Assembly (NCBI GenBank): GCA_963693365.1
Contig: CAVNZM010000007.1
Span: 8,432,001-8,496,000 of the forward strand
Length of the DNA: 64,000 bases
Direction: 5' to 3'
Source: Amoebidium appalachense
Lineage: Eukaryota > Ichthyosporea
Every line of letters starts with the position of its first letter. Within the stretch, counting starts at the first letter, position 1. Shown piece after piece: positions 22,604-35,170 of the stretch. The position numbers and the translations under genes are program-made. The notes beneath the pieces were generated by a model. It did not search any database and was not told the origin of the DNA. It worked only from the letters and a program-made list of their open reading frames with translations.

Positions 22604-25137
22604 AAGAAAGAGAGAGAAAGAGAGTGTGTGTATGTGTGAGGACATAACGCTTACGTTGCCAACATAGAGCAGGCACTGGGGGTCGGCATCGCTGCGGGGG
22701 TTGGGTGCAAAGCCACCACGGCCACCGGCATAGCCGCCACGGCCACCGCGACCACCACGGCCACCCCGGAAGCCGCCGCTGCTGGCTCCACGGCTGCTGC
22801 CGGTCTGGTAGTTGCCCTTCTCGGCCTCACGGTCCTGCAGGAAAAAAAGATCAGTCGGTGCAGGGGGGTTTCATGTGTGTGTGTGTGCGTGTGTGGTGTT
22901 TGGTTCTAAGAGTTACAGTCCCCCCCCCCCCTTCTCCTCCCACACACTCACCTCCAACACAAAGCAGGTATGAAACATAGTACGGTACAACATGTGCCTG
23001 CAGCAACACGAACACTGCCAGTGTAAGTGTGAGCAAGCGAGCAAGAAAGAATAAAAGTACCTCGCGCAAGAAGATCTTGCGGCCCATCAGGTCCTGGTCC
23101 TGCAGGGTCTCCTTTGCATTCTTGGCATCGGTCTCCGTCTCAAACTCAACAATGCTGCAGCAGGCAACAGTGTGAGCATGATAACGGTAACTGCTCACTA
23201 CCTTCAAGAAAACCATGTTGCCCTGAACACACCTCCAGAGCCATTTTCTATCATTTGTTCAAGAATAGAAGCAAATGTTTGAACACGGGCCATGCTTCCA
23301 TTAACGAGACATCACCGCCAGCCTTCTCAGCCCTGCCCCCCCCCCCCCCCCCATCACCACCAAAAAAAAAAAAAAAAAAAAAAAAAATACTATCATGCCC
23401 ACTCTTAGTGCATACAGATGCTAAAACCACCTGTGCAAGTACTGGAAGTACTCAGCTAAAAGGGCCACATACCCAGAGCCCTTGGAGCGGCCATCGGGAT
23501 ATTCAAACACCTCACAGTACTTGATCTTGCCGGCTGCACATAAAAAAAAAACAGCCAACAGTCAGCACCTACACATCAGATGGTGTGCTTGTTGAATGTG
23601 GCTATGTCTCAACCTGCAGGCACACATATCTCCACTTGCGGATTTCTACATGTTCAACCCTCATCCAAACACACATGCACACAAAACACCAACAGCACCA
23701 CAAGCGCACTTGACCCTGCACAGAGAAAAGAGCACACACAGACAACAGAAAACCCTTTTTCCAGTGCCGCACAAACATTTAACTCATTCAGGACATTCCA
23801 GCAGCAAACCATGACAAGCTGCCCCCCAACACAGAATCGAGGATCAGAAACTGTGATCAGAGTATAGGGAGAAAAAAACAACACGAGTACTGATTTCTGG
23901 CAGCTTTACAACGACAGGCAGATCATGCAGTTACTTTATGTGCAAAGGAATAGTGTCCTCACCTTTCTGCATGAACTCCTCCAGATCCTGTAGAGGGGGG
24001 AAGGGGGGAGAGGGGGGGGGGGGGGGGGGGGGGGGGGGAATGGTCAGTTCCAAAAAAATTTGCCAAAAAAAGCCATCAGGACAGGAAAAAAAGGGGGGGG
24101 GGGGGGGGGGAGGGGGGACTAGGCTAGCAGCTCGAAACCTCGATGCTCCTTCTCCCAGCTCAAACACTGACACGCGCACAGATTCCTTCTCTCTGTCTCC
24201 CCCACCCCTCTCTCTCTCTCTGTCCCCCCTCCCCCCCCCCCCCCCCCCCTTACACCCACATCCCCATCATCATCGTACCCCAGTACTGAACAACGGCACC
24301 TTGAAGCCCATCAGCATAGTTCTCATGCCTATCTAAACACTACGTGCGCGAGCCACAAAACATACAAACATACAAAGAAACAAACAGATACTTGCCTGGG
24401 TTCGCACGCTGTAGGCAAGGTTGCCAACGAACACACGGCAGGCAGCCTGCGGCTTGGGGGCAGCAGCCTCTTCCGTCTCTGAAAAATTACAAACGAAAGT
24501 AAGTAAACCTCCCCCCCACTCCCCCCTACTCGCAAGTACTTTACCAAAAAGACACAGAACACAATTATAGAGAAGAATGCATGCAAGCTCATATTAGCTC
24601 TAGGCTTGGCCAAATCTCTTAAATGTAGGAAGTGGCAAATTGGAAAAAAAAACCCCCCCAAAAGCCCTCTTTTCAGTGACCTATTATGCATAGAAGATTC
24701 GCTTTTGTGATCAAGTATACAGAGCACAGAAACAGGCGATATTTCCAGATGGATCAGTGCTGAGGTGTGTATAGACTACTTAAATGGTGTGCCCAAGCAA
24801 AAAGGACTGGCTGCTAGGAGCCGGTGACCAGGGTGGGGGAAACTTAAGCATGCATGGCTTACACAGGTTAGAAGTATTTAGTCACAAGGAGAGCACAGTG
24901 CAGTGCTCTAATCTAATATACAAGCACCACAATTAAACATACAAACGCTACACGAAGGGAAGGGGGTGGGGGGAGGGGAGACGGGGGAAAGAAAAAAAGA
25001 GGGGAGAAGAAGGAAATACACAAGCAACAGTGAGGGCGGAGAAGGCACAGGCACTCACTGGTCTCAGCACCCTCCGCAGGGGTAGGAGTGGACTCCTCCT
25101 GAGTCTTCTCCACCGTCTCCTCCTTCACGTCCGCCAT
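18832..25137 (-). CDS. two-RRM, RGG-box RNA-binding protein, 10 exons
   Basis: The exons in transcript order are 25137-25059, 24478-24396, 23987-23963, 23533-23473, 23154-23061, 22834-22655, 22085-22034, 19911-19807, 19430-19381 and 18903-18832. They total 801 nt (266 residues plus TAG), and every phase closes. The N-terminus is acidic. RRM1 spans about residues 40-113 (RVFVGNL; the RNP1 position is degenerate, SKGSGIVEF), then a Gly/Arg-rich linker 115-160 with GGRGG repeats, RRM2 at about 168-242 (LLYVGNL; GYSRGAGTVLL), and a C-terminal RGG tail ending GRGRGRSE. This resembles Gbp2/Hrb1-type shuttling mRNA-binding proteins, so a role in mRNA packaging or export is inferred. Exon 2 ends at CAG followed by GCAAGT, a GC-AG intron. 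Exon 3 is only 25 nt. Intron 7 contains tandem 452-bp repeats. Confidence 0.88.
20031..20346 (-). repeat. diverged copy of the composite C-tailed element
   Basis: On the minus strand this is the A+B composite, shortened at its A end (it lacks the segment with CAGAGGTGTCCTTTCAGGAC). It differs from the neighbouring 452-bp units at many positions and has a (G)n run on each side on the plus strand. It lies in intron 7 of the two-RRM gene, in sense orientation. Confidence 0.75.
20384..21428 (-). repeat. tandem array of 452-bp composite elements
   Basis: The units start at 20384, 20836 and 21288 (spacing exactly 452 bp). The first two are full length and appear identical throughout. The third stops after about 140 bp, where CATCCTCAGGGAGG runs into poly(G). 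Each unit is the reverse complement of the 15850-16277 composite with a G7 run at the junction. The array lies entirely in intron 7 (19912-22033) of the two-RRM gene, sense to it. Confidence 0.9.
21875..21985 (-). repeat. C-tailed dispersed element, two-RRM gene intron 7
   Basis: The plus strand reads (G)n, then TTTGAATGCGTCAAAAAGTA through CATAAAGAGTATGCATAATA, the exact reverse complement of the short element. The copy is nearly identical to 41751-41860 and 13728-13842, and is sense to its host gene. Confidence 0.85.
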
Positions 25138-26044
25138 TTTTCCTCCTTTTTTAACACCCCACCGCTGCAAACACCCTGTGTTAGCACAGCACACGAAACC
25201 AGATCCACCTACACCATTTGAAGGTAGAATGTTTCAAAAAGCGCAACATTCATAAGAATAGGAAACAGAGAAAATTCAAAAGACAATAGAAAGAAGGAAA
25301 ATTCAAAAGACAATAGGAAGAAGGAAAGGTGTAACCAAAAACGCTACAGGCAGCCCACACATCTACTAGTCAACAAATATGGGGTAGCCCCAGCCAAAAC
25401 TTGTGCCCAGAGTTCTTTAGAGCAAACAAACTGGTTGAAACCTCGCCTCTTACAATTTAAGTATGACCATAGCATGGGAGCAGAGCGTTATGTTGAAAGC
25501 ACAAAAAAAAAAAAAAACCCCCCAGTAAAGGTATTTCCAAACCGGCAGAGTGACCTAGATCTAAGGATGTGGAAACCAGTAAAGACAGCCACGAAGGCTG
25601 AAAAAAATCTCAGACAAACAGCAACACTAAAATGCCCACGCAAAATACCCACACAAAACACCAACAAAAAAAAATCTTCAGAACCCAGAGCATCTACCTA
25701 ATTTTGTAAAGCCTTGAGTAGCAACCAAGAAAGTGCAGTCCCGCGTGAACCCCCCACACCCACCCCAGCCAAATGGCATACAAAACGCACCAAAACTCTT
25801 TAGCAATTAACTTTCTGGCACGCTCTCACTCTTTTTTCCTTTTCGTTCTCACTCCAGAAAAAGAGGGAGAGAGAGCAGGGGGGAAAGCGCACACCTTCAA
25901 ACGAAGTCCTCCGCCTAACGAGTGATGACACTGACGCAGTCGAGTTGGGGGTGCGGAAGATCATTGCCCACCGCCAGCGCGTGTGAGAACGATCGGAGAT
26001 CGCAAGATCTGGCCGGGACACGTGTGTGCCAGGACCGAAGTCGA

Positions 26045-26212
26045 ATGGATCCGGAAAACAAAAGATCTTGCGCCTTTTATGAGGTTTATAATGCAAGAAG
26101 AAAGAAATATTGGCAATATTTGGCACATTTATGTGATTCCCTTGCTTCTGACGAGAATTTCATAACAGGCAGTTATTATAAAGAGTCAGTTGATAAAGCC
26201 TTCCGACCATGA
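26045..26212 (+). CDS. possible small ORF (55 residues), unrecognised
   Basis: This ATG-initiated frame has a normal, non-repetitive composition. It is rich in Lys, Tyr, Asp and Ser and ends in KAFRP and TGA. It shows no signal peptide, no domain I recognise and no clear promoter. It lies about 0.9 kb from the start of the divergently oriented two-RRM gene, so it may be part of a separate transcript or chance. Confidence 0.2.
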   Translation: MDPENKRSCAFYEVYNARRKKYWQYLAHLCDSLASDENFITGSYYKESVDKAFRP

Positions 26213-27329
26213 GATGATCTTTGTTGCATGCACCGCCCACCAATTGAATGCCACATGGGAGTAGGGTGCCAATCAGAATGGGTTGTAACATCGTTGCTGA
26301 ATCTTACCCAATCACCAACCTTTTTTGCTTTAACGCACTCCTTTTTGGGAAAGCGCGGTTTCCCTAGCCCAGGGTTCGAAGGACGGTGGAGCCCATTAAC
26401 GGAAATCGAAATCCCGTTTCGGAAAACCTCTTCGAAAATCGGAATGCTCCGTCGGAGCAGGCCCACCAAAAATCGTAATCGTCGTGGATAAGTAAACTAG
26501 GGCATGCTTATCTGTGCCTATATTGCATCAAAATGTAATTATAATGCATACTTAAAAACCCCTGTGTGGTTATTAGAGGCCTTCCTGGTGTTGGCAGTTG
26601 AAGCTTTGAAGGAATAAGAGGGAAATATGAAGTGCATTAATGCACAATATATATATATATATACATTTTGTCTACGTATATACGTACGACCGGTCACGTC
26701 CTCTTACACGTATGTGCGGCAGTGCCAGTGTATATGAGGATATATACTATGTATGCATATGTATCTAGTTCCTGTGTGTGTCACTGTGTCCGTGGCCTTA
26801 TTTTTTCCCAGTGCACGCATTTTCTTTTATTTGATGAACATGATCGATCATGAATCATGTTACTAGTAGAGTTATTAGTTTACGATAAATTTGTGCCTTC
26901 CCCGATTCGGATTGGGTCCCTGAACCAGCCAATTTGAGCTGTTCAAATGACCAATCAAACCGCGTTCTGCAACCTATATATACATGTGCAGGCCTATGCA
27001 TTGTATGTTCATGCGGCCATGGCCATGCATGGCTATGATGCATATGTGGTGTCACGGCTGTGTGTGTGTGATTGTGTGTGTGTGTGTCTGTGTGCGTGTG
27101 TGTGTGTGTGCGTGCGCGCGTGGGTGTGTGCATAAATGTGTTTGGTGTGACAACATGTACATGTGCTAGCTATATATATATGGGCTGGCGCTGTAGTCAG
27201 GGTCTGCCATTGAACATTCTACAGGGACAGGGAGACACGTACGTACGTGTGCAGCTTGTGTGGGTGGTGTATGCCCCGTGTATGATGAGACCTGCGAAGT
27301 CATGAGAAGCTTCCCCCCCCCCCCGGGGG

Positions 27330-27371
<42 letters not shown>

Positions 27372-27785
27372 ATATGGGGGGGGGGCCGGGGGGGCCGGGG
27401 GGCTCTCGGGCGTTCCAATTCGGCCGGGACGATTTTCGGAACTGTTTTCAAATATCGGAAATTCTGATTTTTTCGTAACTTCGAACCCTGCCCTAGCCCA
27501 TCAACGTCGGCCATAAGTGCGGAAGTGAAGAAAGGGCTTGCAGTGCTTTTCTGTACGTGTGTGCATGTCTTCAAAAGTTTTGTGTGTGTGTGTGTGCAAA
27601 GGTGGCATAATCCTGTACGTTTTGTGCATGGCGCGCTCAACGATGCGTGCACTTGTGTCTACGTGCGTGCCCAGTACATTACCTACTTAGATAGCGTATA
27701 CAAAGCATCACGCGTGTGTGTCTTTCTTCTTGTGCGTACGTGTTTCTGCATACTTCCTGCGTGCATCCTGGTGTTTGTGTTGCAG

Positions 27786-28010
27786 CCCATATGACAGTGA
27801 CATAGGTGGTTATGCACAACTCACTCTTGTACAAAATTCGCAATCACCGTACGCTTATGATATGTCACTTGTCCGACCCTATGGACATGAAACAGGATCT
27901 TCAACTATGACATTGCGTAGATGCATCACTGCAACTTTGGTACGGTGCAGGTACGGCAGCCGGTGCAAGTTTAGGGCCCCTCACTTTGAAAGGTGCGCCG
28001 ATGAGGAGGA
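27786..28010 (+). CDS. possible exon with a CCCH-like motif, gene fragment
   Basis: Following TTGTGTTGCAG, a good splice acceptor, an open frame of about 75 codons has ordinary composition (PYDSDIGGYAQLTLVQ at its start). It contains Cys-X7-Cys-X5-Cys-X5-His with the core CRYGSRCKF, close to a CCCH zinc finger but with a longer last spacing. Beyond about 28000 the frame runs into a Glu/Lys/Gly-rich, G-tract translation. No start exon or partner exon was identified, so it may be a pseudogene fragment. Confidence 0.25.
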
Positions 28011-28449
28011 GAAGGAGGAAGAGAAGGGCATTCGGGGTGGGGAGAAGGGAAGGCGGCGGGGCCGGGGGGAGGGGGGGGGGGGGGGAGGGGGGGAGGGGGT
28101 GAAAAGTGACCTGTGGGTTCTTACTGGCCCTGGGGCAAAAGGAGTTGGTGATCGTAGTTAATCTTGGACTCCGAGGGGGAAGCAGCGAAGGGGGGGGGGG
28201 GAGGGGGAGGGGGGGCGCTCGAAGGAAGGGGGAGGGGGGAGGGGTTGTGGCCAGGAAAAAAGCAGATATGCAGACCGACAGACCTTGAGGCACAGAGAAG
28301 GGGCGCATGACATGTGAAATGAGCCTTAGATGAAAGTGACTTTGAGGTGCAACAGCGATAGTGTATGTGCGGGGAGGGGGGTGATGTGGGAGGGTGGGGA
28401 GAGGGGAGACGGAAAGAGAGTTTGAGATGATAGAGGGAGAGAGAGATAC

Positions 28450-28457
<8 letters not shown>

Positions 28458-28541
<84 letters not shown>
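28458..28541. repeat. (GA)n microsatellite
   Basis: This is a near-pure GA tract of about 40 units. It gives Ser-Leu repeats on the minus strand and is not coding. Confidence 0.95.
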
Positions 28542-28545
<4 letters not shown>

Positions 28546-29911
28546 ACTGCGTGTGTGTATGTGAGAGTGTGAAAAGGGGAAAGAGGGAGAGGGGAAGGGA
28601 CCCGAGAAATGTGTGAAAGGCTTTGTTTATTTTTTATTTTCACTTTTTTTTTGAGGGGGGGGGGGGGGGGAGGGAGGGGGGGGGGGGGAGGGAGGGAGAG
28701 GGAGGGAAGGTGAGGGATCGCGAGCCATAGAGAACATGTTTCAGTAGAATTCGGAAAATTGCACAAGGTGGAAACGTTGACTTTCGGGTGGCCCGTTTAT
28801 TTACTTTGTGTCCCATCTCTGTATTCATAACCGTCATGATGATGATACAATAGGATATGTGTAACCAATGCACTGTTTCTATGTCTAGGCGATTGCATGG
28901 GTGCATCAAGTTGGGAAAAGTTTGCTTGTATTTTGCAAACGGTCAAGCACAGCTATTACCAGGCCTATCCGCGAAGGTTGTAAGATAAATTCGTTTTGAC
29001 GCACTTCTGGGCAATAAATTTGGATGTGTGCACACACAGTCAGTCTGCGGCTGGTGCTTTGTGAGACTTAGGCCCCAAGCCGCTAGCATGAAGCTTTGGT
29101 GCTTCAGGCCCTGTGTAAGGGAAACATTAAAGTAAGTTTTGGAGACTTACAGATAACCCGGGTCCATGTCCTGTGCTACTGTAATATTTGGCGCAAGAGG
29201 TAAGTGCAGAAAGCTGTTCTTGGTCGCCCCATTTACCAGTTTTGCAGTGAGATTGCTGTTTCTAGCTCTGTGCCTCTCGAGTTGTTCAGGCAGTGGTTCA
29301 TGCTTGTTCACAGGAAGCATGGCACATGTGATCACGGTTTGTCTTTATATATGATGAATGGGTCAAAACCCTATAGTATTTTATGCCGTAACTGTTGCCA
29401 CGGTAATGGAATTGCTGATCACACTTATACTGGCCTTCCGGGAAAAAGACAGGCCGTTGTAGATAGACATGTGATAAGTAAGTTTAGTTGTTATTGTTGC
29501 AACAGCATAGCAAGGTGCTCAAACTTAGTTTGCTTGGCTGGAGCGTAGAGAAGGCATGGGAATTCACGTGCACCATAATTACCACCCATCTGCATTGCAT
29601 ATTTTTACAGCCACAAGGCTTCTTTTCACTGGAATATTAATACTTGATTTCGCTGGCTACAGTATCACTGATGTCGTTTCATGGCAGAATTGTACTGCTA
29701 CCGTTGCATGGCACCTTCATGTACAACCATATTGGTTGCTAGGTTTTCTAACCCTCGCTACTCTCACTTTTCTTGTATACTTACTTGACAGCTACAACGA
29801 TATCGTACTAAACAGCTATGTGTTGTTGCCTCAGATGATACTTGCAATACGGAAGATCTTAGAACCCGACACATCACACCAAGAACTGCCCATGATATAT
29901 GACAGGCGCAC

Positions 29912-30115
29912 TCACTCGTCGTGGCACTGGCCCTGGTGTACCACCTTGACGTTTGCTCCACTTGCACAGGTGCGCTGTTTCATTACACACTCGTTGGAGT
30001 AGGTTTGGCCGTCAGATGCACAGACAGGCTCCCAGACCATGGGGCAGACGATGTCGCAGTCTCTTGCTGTTGCTGCCGTGGCAAGAGCAGCGGCGAAGGC
30101 AAGGATAAATTTCAT
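29912..30115 (-). CDS. secreted single-domain Kazal-type serine protease inhibitor
   Basis: The protein has 67 residues from the ATG at 30113-30115. The longer upstream frame has no hydrophobic start, whereas this Met begins a clear signal peptide (MKFILAFAAALATAATA). The mature part is one Kazal domain with six Cys (20, 24, 32, 43, 50, 64), spacing C-X3-C-X7-C-X10-C-X6-C-X13-C, and the motif PVCASDGQTYSNEC. The short C1-C2 and long C4-C5 gaps mark an atypical (invertebrate/protist-like) Kazal. By alignment with classical Kazals the P1 residue two after Cys24 is Met26, predicting inhibition of chymotrypsin-, elastase- or subtilisin-like proteases outside the cell. It appears intronless. The function is inferred from the family. 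Confidence 0.85.
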   Translation of the reverse strand: MKFILAFAAALATAATARDCDIVCPMVWEPVCASDGQTYSNECVMKQRTCASGANVKVVHQGQCHDE

Positions 30116-30757
30116 TTTGACTCCGTGATATTCAGTCAAAGAATAGGTGGTGGCTATGTCAAGTTTTGGAGGGAATAATCTGATTTTGATGTTCTGGTCG
30201 GAACCTCTTGGTGGCAACTGGCCTTCAAAAGAGAACGGGCCTTGCTTGAAAAGAAAAAAAAAGGATCCACCGCAATCACGAGGCGGAAGATGATTGGAGC
30301 AGCACGCACCACTGGTGCGTCTCAAAACCCCCTAGCTGTTAAATTTGATATTACTTGGCGGGGCGGAAAGACTGGATTATCTACGTCGTGAGCGCTCGCT
30401 TTGATACACAGTTATGACCAAATATCAAAAAGTGTTTTTAGACTCTTTATCGAAATATAAATAATGAAGAAACAATGTAAAAACGATATTTAACACGTTC
30501 TTTAACGAAACCTACATTATCTATTTTACCAAAGTGCACAACCAGGTGGGTGTTCATAGGATCCGGAAAACCTAGTTTAGGAGCCTTCTCTGTATACGTC
30601 ATCGCGGCGGCCCGGCGGTCCCAGCCAGTACGTTGAGAGTACTGTGGGCTGTCGTCAACCTAGGGCTGGCAGTTTGGTCGTCCTTCTCCGGGACCATTTA
30701 GGCCACGAGTAAAGAACCTTTTTTTTGACCCGCATGGAAACGAACAACCCCCCCCCC

Positions 30758-30964
<207 letters not shown>

Positions 30965-32336
30965 CACGCACACACACAAACATACACACCGTGGATTCTT
31001 CCCCAACCTGTAACAACACCTGATCGACCGTGATTCGAAGAACTGTGGTGTAGAAGAAGACCTAAAGCCCAAACACAATAATTCTTCTCGGATCTAAAGG
31101 AGAATTACCTGGGAAGAATTTTTCTGTTTGCAGACTCTTTCTGCTTTTTCTAAAATTTTCTTCCAAAAGCGGAATAACTCTGCTGTTTAGTGCTTCGTCT
31201 GATTGATTCTGTTTTTCGCAGTTTAATTGGGCTCGAAGCAAGTTGATTCTGCTGATGTGGCAGAGCGCTAGTTTGGAGCAGGGGAGGGTGGTTTGGGGAC
31301 TTTAGAAGGGGGCAGTAGGGTGGAGAGGGCGGCGGAGGGGAGGGGAGGGGGAGGGGATGGGAGCTCGAAGGAGGGGGTGGGGGGGGGGGGGGGGGGGGGG
31401 GGAGGGGGGGGGGGGGGGGAGGGGGAGGGGAAAGGGGGGGGGGGGGGGGGGGGGGAAGGGGGGGCAGTTTGGGACAACGGAGAGGAGGGGGTGGGGAAAG
31501 GGGTGGGGGAGGGCGGGGCTTGCGGGAAAGGTGGAGGTGGGGAAAGCCGGTTGTGACAGGGGGAGCAGGTGATAGCCTAAGGGGCCCGTGAATTTCAGGG
31601 GATCGCAAGGATGGGGTAGAGAGGATGACCCTTGCATGAGGACATGAGGGTGTGAAGAAACCTTTGCGGTTTTTACTGAGGGGTGTGGTTAAGGGGGTGT
31701 GAGATGAAACGGAAATTCAGGGGAGGAAGGTGCGAAAAAATAAAGCAAGTTACAGGCAACAAGTAGTTGAGGGAAGGGGAGCAGGGATGGTAGGGGATGA
31801 CGTGGTTGTGGGCGTGTGTGTGTCTGTGTGTGTCTACGTGTGACGGGCGAAAGTGGGAAAGGGGTGGAAGGGGGGAGGAGGGGGGGGGGGGGGGGGGGCT
31901 GTTTGTGTGTTTGTGTGGTCTTTCGATAGTTCCGAGGAATTTGGCAAGGACCGGCAAGTTGTGTTGGGTCCTTTAGCTCTCAGCCCGTGTGGTGTGTGAA
32001 AGGAAACCGTAAACGGGAAACAATTCCATGCATTGTATTTAATACTACAATTAGGGAAAACTGAATGTCCATCAAGGTTTTTTTCCCTTCTGCTTTCTTA
32101 TGCTTTCCTCTCCCCCCTCCCCTCTCCCCCCCCTCCCACCTTTTCTTCAGAGTTTAATAGCGGTGTGTAAGAGAAGATGTGTGCCGAGAAAAAAGCATGA
32201 CCACAAATAGAGGGGGTGTGTTTTATCATAGTGACAATCATAGTAGGTTGGCAGTTTTTTGGGACACACACACACACACTCACTCACTCACTCACACACG
32301 TATCATGTACATAACCACGGAGAGAGTGGAGAGAAA

Positions 32337-32369
<33 letters not shown>

Positions 32370-32711
32370 GAAAAAGGGTGAGGGGTGGGGGATCCGGAGG
32401 GAGGGGGGCGGGGGGGCAGAAAGAGATAGGGGAGGGGAAGGGGGGTGGGGGGGGGGAGGGTCGCAGGTACCGTACGCACACTTTTGAAATGCACACACAC
32501 ACACGTGAGCACACACACGTGCGCACACGCGCGGTCACACCGTGACACAGTCACACACATGCACCGGTGATGCACACACACATATACACACGAACACGAT
32601 AACTAGAATTGCACACACTTCACACACACGAGCACACACACGCGCGCGCACACACACACGCACGCACACACACACTGGCAAACACACAATGAGAGAGACT
32701 CACCGAAAGTG

Positions 32712-32769
<58 letters not shown>

Positions 32770-32866
32770 ACACACGTAGGTATGGCCCACACCGTCACAC
32801 ACACAAACACACGTACACGAATACATGCAGAAATTGCACATACCATAATCGCACGCGCACACACAT

Positions 32867-32986
<120 letters not shown>

Positions 32987-33674
32987 TCGCACACACACGC
33001 ACGCCCGCGCGCACACACCGCAAACACGCACACTTGCACACACGCACAAAAACACAAACACCGCAGCAATTTAGGCGGCGTGCTGGTACCATGCAAAACT
33101 GCCAGTAACCCTCCGGCGCTAATAGGGCCTGGGGTTCGGGTTAAGGTTGTGCAAGAACTGACCATGGGGGCCTGGAGGGCCATTTTCCTGTGATCACTCT
33201 TGTGGTTTTGATGAGTACATGGTGTACAGGTTGAAGTGCCACAACGCTAAGAATATTTCACATAGGTGACCCCGTAGTGAACGTAGGTGACCCCCCGCAC
33301 GGGGCGGGCCGCCACGGCTGGGGGGGGAGGGGAAGGGGGGGGGGGGGGGGAGGATCTCGGAGGCAAGGGGAAGGGGGGCGGGAGAGGGAGGGAAGGGTGG
33401 CAGGTGACGGTAGGGGGGGGGGGGGGGGGGGGGTGGGGAGGTGGGGGGGGGGGGGGAGAGGGGCGGGGGTCGCGGAGTGAGATAAGATAGAGGGAAAGGG
33501 GGGGGGGGGGGGGGGGGGGAGGGGAGAGAGAGAGAGAGAGAGAGGGAGAGGAGGAGAGAGGGACGGGGAAAGAGAGATTCTAGAGAGGGGGCTGGAGGGA
33601 GAGAGAACCAGAGATTGAGGGAGCTCGAGGAGAGAAAGGGGTTTTGGGGGGGGAAGAGAGGGAGAGAGAGAAGG

Positions 33675-33717
<43 letters not shown>

Positions 33718-33904
33718 ATGAGAGAGGATGAGAGAGAGAGAGAGAATGAGAAACAGAGAAATGAGAGAGGGAGAGAGAGAGGCCGTGTGTGGGGGGAGGG
33801 GGGGGGGGGTGGGAGGAGGGAGAAGGGGCTTTGGTGAGAGAGGAGGGGTGGCCACTGGGACGGGAGGGGCCCTCCGGGGATGGTGGGGAGGGGAAAGCCG
33901 GGGG

Positions 33905-33907
<3 letters not shown>

Positions 33908-33949
<42 letters not shown>
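33908..33949. repeat. (G)42 homopolymer tract
   Basis: This uninterrupted G run is one of several in the purine-rich block 33310-34055, which also holds GA repeats. The block is almost all purine on one strand, so it could form triplex or G-quadruplex DNA. Confidence 0.85.
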
Positions 33950-35131
33950 CTGCGAGAACACAACCCTGATGTCCTATCATGATGATGCATATGATTATAT
34001 GGGGGAAGTTGGGGGGTTGGAAGGGGCGGGGGGGGGGGGGGGGGGGGGGGGGGATCAACTGTGTGCCACTTACTGTTGGTGAAAGTTGGTGAGTGTATGG
34101 TGACTTCTGTGCAATCTGTTGAAATTCCAGATTGTAAACAACACGACCAATCATATGGCAATATCTAGATTCGCCAATCAGGTTTTAGTGTTTTAGTAGA
34201 TTGCCAGATCGGGCAGGGGTTGGCATCTGATCGGGAATGAAACTTCCAGAGGAATGATCTAGTAGTTATTACAAACTGCAGTGCAAACTAGGCTGATAAC
34301 CAAAGCCAAACATAAGTCCAAGACGTGATTTCCCCCTCCCCCCCCCCCCCATAATATGCGAACATACTACACTTCTGCTAGATTTCTGCGAGAGTTTTAC
34401 CTGATTGAACATTTTGTTTGCAGCATCTGACGTGGAAGCTGCTAGATCTATGGGTTTTTGGGAAAATTCCTGGGTTCAATGATCATAGTGCAATAGTGTG
34501 CACAGTGCGCCCTTCACCTCTGTGTGCCTAATAGCTATGTGTGTCTAGACACGTTTATTTATAGTGATTGTGGTCAAGAGCTGAACGTAAAACCTATAAT
34601 TATTTATTTTTTGTTTTATTCTTTATAAGCAGTTAGCATGCTGTGTTGCTTTAAACAGTTAGCCGGGCTGAGTAACAAGAAAAAAGCTGCAAATGGCCAC
34701 GGGAGCCAGGGTTGGGCTGGGGCTCGCCAGCTTAACCGTATCGCCCTTTGGCCAATCGTAACGGACAATTTCTTAATCGTAACGGGTGGGTTCTTGGGGA
34801 GCTGCAAGCCCAGCCTAAAACGCCCCTCCAGTCGCAAAACTCAAAATACGTGTTTTTACAAATTGAGTACCGCAAGATTACAAGCCCTGGAAACTTATCG
34901 GGGCTCGATATTGCACATGCTGTGGATATGTTCTTGGGGGGGAATATGCTGTTCTTGAATAGAAATATTGAAAAAATAGGGAAAATTACATATTCAAGCG
35001 TTTATAATGCTACACACCTGATACGAAAGCTGTTACGACGGTACCCTGACCTTATTCGTATCGGGGTCTCTCGTTAATCGTAATTACGACGATTTTTTTT
35101 CGGAATCCCTACCCTGACGGGAGCCGCCCAG

Positions 35132-35170
35132 CGATTGGTCAAACTAGAATACCAGCAACAGTTATAAAAA
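35132..35170 (+). promoter_or_regulatory. TATA box and inverted CCAAT box of the phosphatase gene
   Basis: GATTGG (inverted CCAAT) at 35133-35138 is followed 24 bp later by TATAAAAA at 35163-35170. A transcription start near 35195-35205 would leave a 5' UTR of about 225 nt before the ATG at 35427. The assignment rests on motif and position only. Confidence 0.5.

Larger units (their letters stand above)
25138..29911. other. intergenic region, repeats and weak exon-like islands
   Basis: The region contains a 27-bp direct repeat at about 25270-25327, (AT)n at 26649-26662, GT-rich tracts at 27060-27120, (G)n near 27330-27369, G-rich DNA at 28060-28250 and (GA)n at 28458-28541. Two weak coding candidates (26045-26212 and 27786-28010) are listed separately. 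A hydrophobic open frame at 29556-30002 overlaps the Kazal gene on the other strand and is not called. Confidence 0.55.

Noticed and set aside
29556-30002. Plus-strand hydrophobic open frame of 148 codons
   Set aside because: Its 3' part is antisense to the well-supported Kazal gene, and the rest has no promoter, family similarity or splice context.
33194-34161. Proline/leucine/serine-rich open frames of 193-298 codons
   Set aside because: They are translations of poly(G), GA and GGGA repeats in several frames at once. Composition alone explains the lack of stops.
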